From assembly GCF_000718785.1 (NCBI RefSeq), contig NZ_JOCA01000029.1, positions 1-64,000 of the forward strand: a stretch of DNA of 64,000 nucleotides, read 5' to 3'. The position numbers and the translations under genes were made by a program. Positions within the stretch are counted from its first letter, which is position 1. Each line of letters begins with the position of its first letter. Below are positions 49,872 to 57,794 of the stretch, in pieces. A model generated the notes under the pieces. That model was given only the letters and a program-made list of their open reading frames with translations, was not told where the DNA came from and made no database searches. This DNA is from Streptomyces sp. NRRL WC-3626. Lineage in GTDB: Bacteria; Actinomycetota; Actinomycetes; Streptomycetales; Streptomycetaceae.

Positions 49872-50566
49872 TCAGGAGAGGACTTCGAGCAGCCGGTTCG
49901 CGAGGACGTCGGCCGAGTGCGGGTTCTGCCCCGTGATCAGGTTGCGGTCCTCCACCTGTACGGCTCCCACATGGGGCCACGGCTGAACTCGACGCCGATC
50001 TTGTCCTTGAGTTCGTCCTCCAGCAACCACGGCGCCTTGGCCGCCAGCCCTACGGCTTCCTCCTCGTCGTTGGTGAAACCCGTGACCCGGTAGCCCTTGA
50101 ACGGCGACTCCCCGTGGATCCTCGTGGCCAGCAGGGCCGAGGGGGCATGGCACACGATCGCCAACGGCTTGCCCGAGGCGAGCTGCGCGGTGAGAATCCG
50201 TCCGGCGTCTGCGTCCAGCCACAGATCCGACATCGGGCCATGACCACCGGGCAGATAGACCGCGTCGTAGTCCTCCAAGCGGACGTCCGACAACTTCAAC
50301 GGGCGGCGCATGACCTCGGCGGAACGGATGATGGACTCCAGTTCAAGAGCCCCCTCCTCACCCCCGGCCATGGAGGGACGCAGGCTCATCATGTCGACAC
50401 TGGGCGTCACACCGTTCGGTGTGGCGACCACGACCTCGTGCCCCGCATCGGTGACCTTCTTGTACGGGAGCGCGAACTCCTCGGCCCAGTAGCCGGTCGC
50501 GTACCGCGTACCGTCCTTGAGCACCCAGTACGTCGCACCGGACACCACGAAAAGTATCCTCGCCAT
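49872..50566 (-). pseudogene. DJ-1/PfpI-type glutamine amidotransferase gene with a C-terminal frameshift
   Basis: The first frame codes a near-complete class I glutaminase-like domain: MARILFVVSGATYWVLKDGT, YLPGGHGPMSDLW, nucleophile Cys in AIVCHAPSALL and GVEFSRGPMWEPY. It then reaches TGA at 49937, losing the expected ending. The expected tail VEDRNLITGQNPHSADVLAN plus RLLEVL is present in another frame ending at 49872. One added base near 49956 (TAC-AGGTGGAG read as Tyr-Gln-Val-Glu) restores it. Either a real frameshift or a sequencing error; if real, product is shortened by about 28 residues. Confidence 0.7.
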
Positions 50567-50634
50567 CTGCATGCACCTTCTCTCCGCAACGGACATGTGC
50601 ATCGGTTCGGAGGATCAAGACACGAGAAACCAGC

Positions 50635-50846
50635 CTAATCCCCTTGCCGCACAGGTGCATCCGCAGCCGGGGTCCACCGCGGCACCGACGTGAGCGAGAC
50701 CGAGACCCGCAGACCTTCGAGCGCGACCACACGTGATGTCCCGCGGTGGTCCGGCCGTACGAGACCGTGTCCGGGTAGTGCTTGCGCAGGTCGGCCATCG
50801 TCATCCGGTCGAACACCCGGTCGGGAAGGACGCCGCGCGTGTGCAA
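50635..50846 (-). pseudogene. Possible frameshifted small gene
   Basis: RVFDRMTMADLRKHYPDTVS then YGRTTAGHHV leads, after removing one T at about 50730, into VALEGLRVSVSLTSVPRWTP and a TAG at 50635. The joined reading is better than either frame alone. No family recognised and no start evidence beyond an ATG at 50846. Confidence 0.3.
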
Positions 50847-50928
50847 CCCGGATGCACCAGCGGCTCACCCGCGAAACGATGGGTGGACGCGGTGGCGAGT
50901 GAACCGGGCGCCGGAGAGGAGAACGTTC

Positions 50929-52653
50929 ATGCCCTCGTTGCTGTCGGTGAACGTCGGAATGCCGCGGGACGTGTCCTGGCAAGGCAGGACGGTGCACACC
51001 GGCGTATGGAAGGAACCGGTATCGGGCCCGGTGATGGTCCGCCGCCTCAATATCGACGGTGACGGACAGGGCGACCGGGCGGGACACGGCGGTGAACAGC
51101 GTGCCGTCCTCGTCTACCAGGTGCAGTCCTACCGGTACTGGCAGGAGCATTTTCGCCGAAACGACTTCGTCCACGGTGAATTCGGTGAGAACCTGACCGT
51201 CGACGGCCTCGGTGACGCCGAAGTGTGCATCGGCGACCGTTACGCCATCGGAGAGGCGGAGTTCGAGGTCACCCAGCCCAGAGTCACCTGCTATCGCGTC
51301 GGGATGCGTGTGGGGGAGCCCGAACTGCCCGCCCTGCTGGTGAGTCACCACCGCCCCGGCTTCTACATGCGGGTGATCCGAGAAGGCCACATCCAGGCCG
51401 GTGACCCGATCGTGAAGACACGCACCGGACCGGGTCCGCTGAGTGTGGCCGACGCCGACGCCCTGCTCTACCTGCCCCACCGAGACCCCGACGAGCTCCG
51501 CCTCGCCCTGTCCATCCCCGCTCTGAGCCCCGGGTGGCGCAACTCCTTCCACGACCTGCTGGCCGACGCCGACCGCGGCACGGCGGCCCCCGGCCCGACC
51601 TGGACGGGCTTTCGCCCGCTGCACGTGGACGAGGTGGTCGCCGAGAACTCCTTCGTCACCTCCCTGTATCTGAGCTCGCCCGACGGAACCCCCCTGCCGG
51701 AAGTCCGGGCCGGCCAGTACCTCACACTGCGGCTTCCCTCGGTCGCACAGCCGGCGCCCGTACGCAGCTACTCCCTGTCCTCGACGCCGGTCGACGGACG
51801 GTACAGGATCAGTGTCAAGCACGAACCCCACGGCACGGTGAGCGGCTACCTGACCACGCGGGCGCATCCGGGGGAGTTGCTCGACGCCGCGGCGCCCCGC
51901 GGGGAGTTCGTGTTGACGGACGGCAGCGAGCCGGTGGTTCTCGTCTCGGCCGGTATCGGCCTGACGCCGGTGCTGGCCATACTCCACGAACTCGCCGCCC
52001 ACCACCGCGAACGCGAGGTCTGGTGGATCCACGGCGCCCGCCGGCCCGAGGAGCATCCGCTCGCCACGGAAGCCCACGACCTGGTCACCTCGCTCCCGCA
52101 CGGGCACGAGCACATCTACTACAGCTTGGCCGCACCCAGAGACCGACACGGCGGTGGCTTCTCGTACGGGCGGCTCACGGCGGACATCCTGACGGCCCTG
52201 TCCTTGCCGGCCGACGCCATCGCCTACCTCTGCGGACCCGCCGTCTTCATGGCGGACATGCGGCAGGCCCTCGAGTCCGCGGGTATCGAGGCCGACCGTA
52301 TCCACGTCGAAGCCTTCTCCCCCCTGCCTTCCACGAACCCGGGCGTCACCCCGCGGTCCGCCGTATCGCCCCATCAGCCTGCGGGCGCGCCGGGTACCGG
52401 ACCCCAGGTGTCATTCGCCCGCAGCGGCATCTCCACCCCGTTCCCCGATGACCGACGCAGCCTGCTCGAACTCGCCGAAGCCTGCGACGTCCCGACCCGC
52501 TGGAGCTGCCGTACCGGCGTATGTCACACCTGCGCCACACCGCTGTTGTCCGGCACGGTCACCTACGAGCCCGAACCGCTCGAATCGCCGCCGCCCGGCG
52601 AGGCGTTGATCTGCTGCGCCCGACCGGACGACGACATCGTCCTCGATATGTGA
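50929..52653 (+). CDS. MOSC-ferredoxin reductase-[2Fe-2S] fusion protein
   Basis: 574 residues. MOSC domain about 1-165 (HGEFGENLTVDGL; QPRVTCYRVG with Cys121, the likely sulfur/Mo-ligand), then a helical linker, FAD-binding beta barrel about 230-330 (RSYSLSSTP), NAD-binding domain with VSAGIGLTPVLAIL and CGPAVFMADM, and a C-terminal 2Fe-2S ferredoxin with CRTGVCHTC (Cys527, Cys532, Cys535) plus a distal Cys. This is a complete electron chain for a MOSC reaction, resembling YiiM-type enzymes combined with a vanillate-demethylase-like reductase. Role unknown; N-hydroxylated base or sulfur-oxyanion reduction is possible. GGAGAGGAG upstream. Confidence 0.9.
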   Translation: MPSLLSVNVGMPRDVSWQGRTVHTGVWKEPVSGPVMVRRLNIDGDGQGDRAGHGGEQRAVLVYQVQSYRYWQEHFRRNDFVHGEFGENLTVDGLGDAEVCIGDRYAIGEAEFEVTQPRVTCYRVGMRVGEPELPALLVSHHRPGFYMRVIREGHIQAGDPIVKTRTGPGPLSVADADALLYLPHRDPDELRLALSIPALSPGWRNSFHDLLADADRGTAAPGPTWTGFRPLHVDEVVAENSFVTSLYLSSPDGTPLPEVRAGQYLTLRLPSVAQPAPVRSYSLSSTPVDGRYRISVKHEPHGTVSGYLTTRAHPGELLDAAAPRGEFVLTDGSEPVVLVSAGIGLTPVLAILHELAAHHREREVWWIHGARRPEEHPLATEAHDLVTSLPHGHEHIYYSLAAPRDRHGGGFSYGRLTADILTALSLPADAIAYLCGPAVFMADMRQALESAGIEADRIHVEAFSPLPSTNPGVTPRSAVSPHQPAGAPGTGPQVSFARSGISTPFPDDRRSLLELAEACDVPTRWSCRTGVCHTCATPLLSGTVTYEPEPLESPPPGEALICCARPDDDIVLDM

Positions 52654-52783
52654 ACAGCGGAAGACGCCCCAGTACAGCGGCAATGCGACGACTGCGAACA
52701 CGTACCGGTCCGACCGGGGCCGAGACGGCAGGTCGTCCGGCACCGGGTGCGGGCGGCGACCGGTCGTCGCCCGCACCCGCCGA

Positions 52784-53497
52784 TCAGTGACCGGCGCTCT
52801 GACCACCGTCGACGTGCAGTACCTCGCCGGTGACGAACGGCGCGTTCTCCAGGAACAGAACGGCGTCGACGATGTCACCGATCTCACCCATCCGCCCGAC
52901 CGGATGCAGGGCGGCGAACGTGTCGAAGTTCTCCTCCGCATGCATCGGGGTCTTGATGACGCCCAGGGCGACCGCGTTGCTGCGGATGCCCTCGGACGCG
53001 TACTCGATGGCCAGCGCCTTGGTGGCCGACTGCAGGCCGCCCTTGGTCAGGGAGGCCAGCACCGACGGCACGGCGGACAGGGCGTGGTCGACCAGGCTCG
53101 TGCCGACCTGGACGACGTGGCCGCGGCCTTGGCGGAGCATCTGCTCGACGGCGAGCTGGGTGAGGCGGAAGAACCCCGACAGGTTGACTCCGACGACCGC
53201 GTCGAAGTCCTCCCGCGTGTACGCGGTGAACGGCTTGGCGACGAAGAGTCCGGCGTTGTTGATCAGGGTGTCGATGCGGCCGAACCGTTCGATGGCGGTG
53301 GCGGCGACGCGCTCGGCCGTGGCCGGGTCGGAGATGTCGCCCTGGACGGCCACGACGTCGGGTTCGTCCGAGGCGGCAATGGTCCGCGAGGTGGCGACCA
53401 CGGCGTAACCGAGCTTGCGGTAGGTCTCGACCAGGGCGGCGCCGATGCCCTGGGACGCGCCGGTGATCACGGCGACCTTCTTGGCGGAGCTGCTCAT
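52784..53497 (-). CDS. SDR with missing catalytic Tyr
   Basis: 237 residues. TGASQGIGAAL cofactor loop, NNAG motif, VQVGTSLVDHALSAVP. The active-site YxxxK is replaced: Lys152 in TKGG is kept, but the residue four before it is Ala148 (SVLASLTKGG). C-terminal GVIKTPMH and EVLHVDGGQSAGH are normal. This may be a subfamily with altered chemistry or binding role. Start MSSSAKK after GAAGGA. Divergent from the isomerase-like gene with TetR operators in between. Confidence 0.88.
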   Translation of the reverse strand: MSSSAKKVAVITGASQGIGAALVETYRKLGYAVVATSRTIAASDEPDVVAVQGDISDPATAERVAATAIERFGRIDTLINNAGLFVAKPFTAYTREDFDAVVGVNLSGFFRLTQLAVEQMLRQGRGHVVQVGTSLVDHALSAVPSVLASLTKGGLQSATKALAIEYASEGIRSNAVALGVIKTPMHAEENFDTFAALHPVGRMGEIGDIVDAVLFLENAPFVTGEVLHVDGGQSAGH

Positions 53498-53570
53498 GAT
53501 GTCCTTCTTCGCTCTCGAGTGGGGGTGACGGTGCCGGCGCGTGTGCATCGGCCGGTCGTGAGCAAGAACC

Positions 53571-53586
53571 AGACGACCGGTCGTCT
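53571..53586. promoter_or_regulatory. TetR operator 1, upstream of the SDR
   Basis: AGACGACCGGTCGTCT is a perfect 16-bp palindrome 74 bp before the SDR start. The same sequence with few changes recurs at 53738 and 54697. Confidence 0.8.
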
Positions 53587-53675
53587 AATTTCCGGCCTTC
53601 CCGCCGCGAGTGTCGTCCCGGAACGCTCTGACCTGCGGTGAGAGGCTGAACCTCCCAGCAAGGAGGAAAGGGGTC

Positions 53676-53750
53676 ATGGAGCGCGTCATGGAGAAGGCAG
53701 GCGTCGAACGGGCACGACTGTACGGTGAGCTAGGGAAAGGTGACCGGTCG
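53676..53750 (+). pseudogene. Fragment resembling a TetR HTH
   Basis: MERVMEKAGVERARLYGELG then KGD follows an AGGAGG. It reads like the recognition helix of a TetR (AGVxRxxLYxxFGSKD) and then loses character in the operator. Too short to function. Either a leftover of a duplicated tetR or a chance similarity. Confidence 0.3.
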
Positions 53751-53753
53751 TCT
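53738..53753. promoter_or_regulatory. TetR operator 2, upstream of the isomerase-like gene
   Basis: AGGTGACCGGTCGTCT matches operator 1 at 14/16 positions, 119 bp before the isomerase-like start. Confidence 0.65.
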
Positions 53754-53871
53754 AGTCGGTTTCACCGTCATCCGCGCGCAGCCGCCCCCCTGGCGGAGCG
53801 TGCGACCCGATACCCCTCGCCGTCCGGCGACGACCGGCCGACCATGGACCCACTCACTCAGGAGGAACACG

Positions 53872-54174
53872 ATGGACGAGTTCTTGGTCGTACTCACCAC
53901 GACCGTGCCGCAGGGGACGGACCCCGCCGAGGTCGACCGGCGTCGCGCGGCCGAGTCGGTCCGGGCGAAGGAACTGGCCGGCAGCGGTCACCTCGTTCGG
54001 TTGTGGCGGCCGGTGGGCGAGCGTCACAGCATCGGTCTGTGGCGCGCGGAGGACGAGGCGGACCTGCGCGAGAACGTCATCGGCAGCCTGCCCCTGTGGC
54101 CTTGGATGACCGCCGACGTGACCGCCGTACAGCCGCACCCCAACGACCCGGGGCCTGCCGCCCCCACCGCGTGA
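53872..54174 (+). CDS. Muconolactone isomerase-like small protein
   Basis: 100 residues. MDEFLVVLTTTVPQGTDPAE, VDRRRAAESVRAKELAGSGH, LVRLWRPVGERHSIGLWRAE, DLRENVIGSLPLWPWMTADV form the ferredoxin-like alpha/beta fold of the muconolactone isomerase family. These small proteins may act as isomerases or binding partners of oxidoreductases. AGGAGGAA precedes the ATG. Part of the TetR regulon. Confidence 0.9.
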   Translation: MDEFLVVLTTTVPQGTDPAEVDRRRAAESVRAKELAGSGHLVRLWRPVGERHSIGLWRAEDEADLRENVIGSLPLWPWMTADVTAVQPHPNDPGPAAPTA

Positions 54175-54290
54175 TCTCCACCCCGGCCGTGACCGGCAAG
54201 CGGGCCGAACCCATGGACCCGCCCATCCTTCACCACGAACGCCGATCGCCAGGCGCGACCGGTGTCGCACGTCAGCGAGAGGACTCGGCG

Positions 54291-54662
54291 ATGAACGGAA
54301 CAGCGGAGCAGGAAGCCGTCGTACGCGGCGTCATGGACCAGTGGAAGTCCGCGGTCGACGCGCACGAACCGGAGAAGGCCGCGGCGCTCTTCACCGAGGA
54401 CGCCATCTTCCAGGGACTCCATCCCTACAGCGTCGGCCGCGAAGGCGTCGCCCGGTACTACGACTCCCAGCCCCGCGGGCTGGCGGCCGAGTACTCGTTG
54501 CTCGAAACCCGGAGCCTCGCGGACGGCGTTCTCCTCGGGTATCTCGCGGTCGACTTCACCTTCACCGACAAGCCGGGCATTCATGTCACCCTCAGCGTCG
54601 TCCTCAAGCGCGACGGTGCCCGGTGGTACCTCACCCACTACCAGGTGACCAGGCTCGACTGA
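54291..54662 (+). CDS. SgcJ/EcaC-type SnoaL-like protein
   Basis: 123 residues of NTF2-like fold: EQEAVVRGVMDQWKSAVDAH, ALFTEDAIFQGLHPYSVGRE, RYYDSQPRGLAAEYSLLETR and the terminal HYQVTRLD. Small-molecule-binding, often oxidative or isomerising in natural-product clusters. Lies between isomerase-like gene and tetR, all on the + strand; ATG follows GAGAGGA. Confidence 0.9.
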   Translation: MNGTAEQEAVVRGVMDQWKSAVDAHEPEKAAALFTEDAIFQGLHPYSVGREGVARYYDSQPRGLAAEYSLLETRSLADGVLLGYLAVDFTFTDKPGIHVTLSVVLKRDGARWYLTHYQVTRLD

Positions 54663-54696
54663 CGCTCCGCCCGGGCTGTTCCGCCTCCGAGGTGAT

Positions 54697-54715
54697 AGAC
54701 GAATGGTCGTATACT
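54697..54715 (+). promoter_or_regulatory. TetR operator 3 with leaderless promoter
   Basis: AGACGAATGGTCGTAT (54697-54712) matches operator 1 at 13/16. It overlaps TATACT (54710-54715), a good -10 box 6 bp before ATG 54722, so repressor binding would block the tetR transcript, which should start at the ATG. Confidence 0.75.
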
Positions 54716-54721
54716 CGACGC

Positions 54722-55345
54722 ATGGGGCGCACGAGTGATGCCGGAAGCAGGATCCTCGGCGCCGCGCGGTCGCTCATCGAACTGCGGGGCTACTCCGCGC
54801 TGGGTGTGGCGGAGATCTGCAAGACGGCCGGGGTTCCCAAGGGCAGTTTCTACTACTTCTTCGACTCCAAAGAGACCCTCGCGCTGGCCGTGATCGACGA
54901 ACACTGGGCCGCTCAGCAGCGGGACTGGGAACGCGTCCTCGGAAGCGATGACGTGCCGTTGCAGCGGCTCCGGCGGTTGTTCGAGGAGACCGAGGCCGCG
55001 CAGCGCGCCGGCCAGGCCGCCCGCGGCACGGTCTCCGGCTGTATGTTCGGCAACCTCACCCTGGAGCTGAGCAATCAGACCGACGCGATCCGGAGCCGCC
55101 TCCAGCAGATCTTCGACGCCCAGGTCGACATGGTCGAGGGTGTGATCAGCGAGGCGCTGCGGCAAGGAGCCGTCTCGGTCGCCGGCACCCGTGCCGCGGC
55201 CCGCTCGGTGGTGGCCCAACTGGAGGGCCAGGTGCTGTTCGCGAAGCTCTACAACAACCCGGCCCGGCTCGATGCGCTGTGGGACGACTGCCTGGCGCTG
55301 CTCGGTGCCCACCCCTCCCGGCCGGCTGGCGGACACGCCACCTGA
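54722..55345 (+). CDS. TetR-family transcriptional regulator (AcrR-like)
   Basis: 207 residues. HTH: SRILGAARSLIELRGYSALG, VAEICKTAGVPKGSFYYFFDSKETLALAV. C-terminal domain contains GCMFGNLTLELSNQTDAIRS with a Cys, the pattern of the NemR/YcnC-type (TetR_C_16) group that senses electrophiles or quinones. Its operator occurs three times across the 2-kb cluster, so it likely represses itself, the SDR and the isomerase-like/SnoaL genes. Confidence 0.93.
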   Translation: MGRTSDAGSRILGAARSLIELRGYSALGVAEICKTAGVPKGSFYYFFDSKETLALAVIDEHWAAQQRDWERVLGSDDVPLQRLRRLFEETEAAQRAGQAARGTVSGCMFGNLTLELSNQTDAIRSRLQQIFDAQVDMVEGVISEALRQGAVSVAGTRAAARSVVAQLEGQVLFAKLYNNPARLDALWDDCLALLGAHPSRPAGGHAT

Positions 55346-55423
55346 CCGGAGCGAGAGGCCGCCGAACTCCGCGTCCGCGCCCGGACGGGGTACGGAGCGT
55401 CATACGCGGAGTCCACGCCGACA

Positions 55424-56356
55424 TCATGGCGCCTCGGACGGCCGGCGCCGGTACGGGTCGCCGTCGGGGAGCCAGGCGTCGGGTCCGTCGAGGCCCAGGT
55501 CTCCCACGTCGTCGCACAAGGCGTCGACCACGCCGGTGACTTCGGGGCGTGAGTCGCTGCGACGCCACACGAGCGACCAGGTCCAGTGGATCTCGGGCGC
55601 CACGACGGGACGCCGGACCAGATCAGGAGGGACCGAAGCGGTCTGTCCCTTCGGGGAGTTGACGACCGGGCGGCCGGTGCGGCGGACGTGGTCGAAGAAC
55701 GCCGGCCCGGTGATGCCGTTGTCGGAGATGCGTATTGCGCGTGCCCCCGTGTCCCGGGCCAACCGCTCGGCGTACGCGTTCCACGACGACCAGGAGGTGG
55801 TGTCGTCGTCCAGCAGGACGACGGTGTCCCGGGCCGCCACATCACCGGTGTCGCCCGCCGGCGCGAGGGCGTGGAGCCGGTCGGCGCCGACGAGCCTGGA
55901 GCGCAGGCCGAGCCTCTCCAGATCCCCCGTCCGCACCCAGCACACGGCCAGGTCCAGGCTCCCGTCGGCGACCCGCCCGGCCTGGGTGTGCGAGGGCGCC
56001 ACCCACGCGTCGACGTGCACCTGCGCCACGGACGACGTGCGGGCGAGGAGGTCCGCCGGGACCCAGTTGACGTAACCGAGTCGGATCGGCTCCGAACCGG
56101 ACAACCGGCGTGCCTGGTGCCGGAAGCCGTCGGCCTGTTCCAACAGGGCACGCGCACGCGGAAGCAGCGCCGCACCGGCGGTGGTGAGCGCCACCGAGCA
56201 GCGGTCGCGGTCGAACAGCCGCACGCCGAGATCCCGTTCCAGAGCCTTGATCTGCTGGGACAGGGACGGACCGGCGATCAGGAGCCGTTCGGCGGCCCGG
56301 CCGAAGTTGAGCTCTTCGGCGACCGCCACGAAGTACCGCACCTGACGCAGCTCCAT
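55424..56356 (-). CDS. LysR-family transcriptional regulator
   Basis: 310 residues. MELRQVRYFVAVAEELNFGR, AAERLLIAGPSLSQQIKALE, RDLGVRLFDRDRCSVALTTA is the LysR HTH, followed by a ligand domain with PIRLGYVNWVPADLL and RPVVAPEIHWTW. TAGCAT sits 7 nt before ATG 56356 (leaderless geometry), so I prefer it over an ATG 9 bp earlier. Divergent from the GPP34 gene, a plausible target. Confidence 0.92.
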   Translation of the reverse strand: MELRQVRYFVAVAEELNFGRAAERLLIAGPSLSQQIKALERDLGVRLFDRDRCSVALTTAGAALLPRARALLEQADGFRHQARRLSGSEPIRLGYVNWVPADLLARTSSVAQVHVDAWVAPSHTQAGRVADGSLDLAVCWVRTGDLERLGLRSRLVGADRLHALAPAGDTGDVAARDTVVLLDDDTTSWSSWNAYAERLARDTGARAIRISDNGITGPAFFDHVRRTGRPVVNSPKGQTASVPPDLVRRPVVAPEIHWTWSLVWRRSDSRPEVTGVVDALCDDVGDLGLDGPDAWLPDGDPYRRRPSEAP

Positions 56357-56574
56357 GCCGGACATGCTATGCCGCGTGGAGCCGGGCCCTCCCGCAGAGA
56401 GGACACCGGTCGGGGCCCGGCGGTCCCGCAACGAGCCCCGCCCTCCACGCGTGCTTATCGTGTCGGGGGAGTGGTTGAATGCCCTGGTCCCCTCCGCCGC
56501 TCGGTCACCGGCCGACGCACCGAGCCGGAACGGCTCGGCCGGCCATGATCGCCCTGCCACATCTGGAGCCGCAC

Positions 56575-57177
56575 ATGACCACCGCCCGGGACCTCGCGAT
56601 CGTTGCCGCCGGACCGGAGAGCAACCCCGGCGTGGAACAGGGGGACCTCTCGCTCGCTCTGGCGGGAGCCGAACTGATCGACCTCATCGACTCCCACACC
56701 GTCACCCTCGAGAGCGACCGGCTCGTGCCCGGCGCGCCGCCGGAGATCGACGACCGCTCGTTGCGGGAGGCCGCCTCGGCGCTCCTGCGGCAGGAACCGT
56801 ACGAGACCGTGGGGGACTGGCTGCGGCGCCGCGGCCGGGACCTCGCCGCGCACTACCGTGCCACGCTCGAAGCGGACGGGCTGGTGGCACCCGCCCGCCC
56901 CCGGCGCAACCCGTTCCGCCGGGCCAGTCCGACGTCGCCGGACGCCCCGGAGCTGCGCCTGGCAGCCGAGCGCTGGAGCACCGGCGAGCCCGCCCTCCTC
57001 GGACTGGCGGCCGCGGCGGGCGTCACCGACCAGCCGGACACCCCGTCCACCGGACTGACCGACGACCAGGGCGTCGTCGTGGGCACCGTCTACGACGCCG
57101 TCACACAACTGGCCGCCGTGCGGCAACGTGAAACCATCGAGCAGGCGGCCTTCGACAACATCTGGCGGGGCAACTGA
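56575..57177 (+). CDS. GPP34 (GOLPH3-like) family protein
   Basis: 200 residues. GDLSLALAGAELIDLIDSHT, VTLESDRLVPGAPPEIDDRS, LREAASALLRQEPYETVGDW and AVRQRETIEQAAFDNIWRGN reproduce the helical GPP34 core. Eukaryotic GOLPH3 binds PI4P at the Golgi; the bacterial proteins are uncharacterised. No transmembrane helix. ATG at 56575 (MTTARD) is the family start; an upstream ATG at 56545 is possible. Confidence 0.88.
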   Translation: MTTARDLAIVAAGPESNPGVEQGDLSLALAGAELIDLIDSHTVTLESDRLVPGAPPEIDDRSLREAASALLRQEPYETVGDWLRRRGRDLAAHYRATLEADGLVAPARPRRNPFRRASPTSPDAPELRLAAERWSTGEPALLGLAAAAGVTDQPDTPSTGLTDDQGVVVGTVYDAVTQLAAVRQRETIEQAAFDNIWRGN

Positions 57178-57309
57178 GCCGGGGGAGCGGTGGCAGGACG
57201 GACGACTCGGCCGTCTTGGTCTTCGGTGAAGCGGTCGGTGCTCTCCCTCGCACGGTGCCCTCCTGGCATCCGCCATCCGTATTCCGGATGAAGCCCCTTG
57301 GGTCCGGGC

Positions 57310-57678
57310 GTGTCCGCTGTGCTCGGTGGTGTCATAGCCGGGGGACTCGTCCTCGCGGGAGGGTCACCGGCTGCCGCAGCCTCCTGCAGCATCACGGCCG
57401 GCAATGTGCTGAAGACCGGCGCCTCCACCGGGGACTCCTGGGTCACCGGCTACGGTGCCTGGACCGGCAGCGGCTGCGGTGACATGAAGATCAAGATTCA
57501 GCGCAAGGTCCTGGGGATCTGGTACACCGCGAACAGCGACGGCTGGGACGCCAGCGGCGACAGCTCCGGCAACGTTTCCCTTCCGACCAAGTGCAGCGGT
57601 ACGCAGACCTGGCGGGTGTGGCTGGACGGGGAGAACACCGACAGCAGGACCGGCCCCACCAAGTCGATCACCTGCTAG
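57310..57678 (+). CDS. Small secreted Cys-containing protein, unknown function
   Basis: About 122 residues: hydrophobic start SAVLGGVIAGGLVLAGGSPA ending SPAAAAS, then a mature chain of about 95 residues with four Cys (ASCSITAGN, SGCGDMK, TKCSGTQ, SITC), many Gly/Ser/Thr and Trp, suggesting a disulfide-stabilised beta domain. Start is uncertain: GTG 57310 or TTG 57298 give a signal peptide without the usual positive charges. An ATG at 57288 (MKPLGSGR) would supply them but lies one frame away, so a 5' frameshift may be present. Confidence 0.7.
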   Translation: MSAVLGGVIAGGLVLAGGSPAAAASCSITAGNVLKTGASTGDSWVTGYGAWTGSGCGDMKIKIQRKVLGIWYTANSDGWDASGDSSGNVSLPTKCSGTQTWRVWLDGENTDSRTGPTKSITC

Positions 57679-57794
57679 CGCTCTGACCAGCCCCCGGCCC
57701 AGCACCTCGAAATCGGCGGCCGCCATCCCGTAGCCGGCGGCCATGACGCCAGCATCGCCCTCGCCGCCGAGCGGCCGCGAGTCCGGCGCCATGC

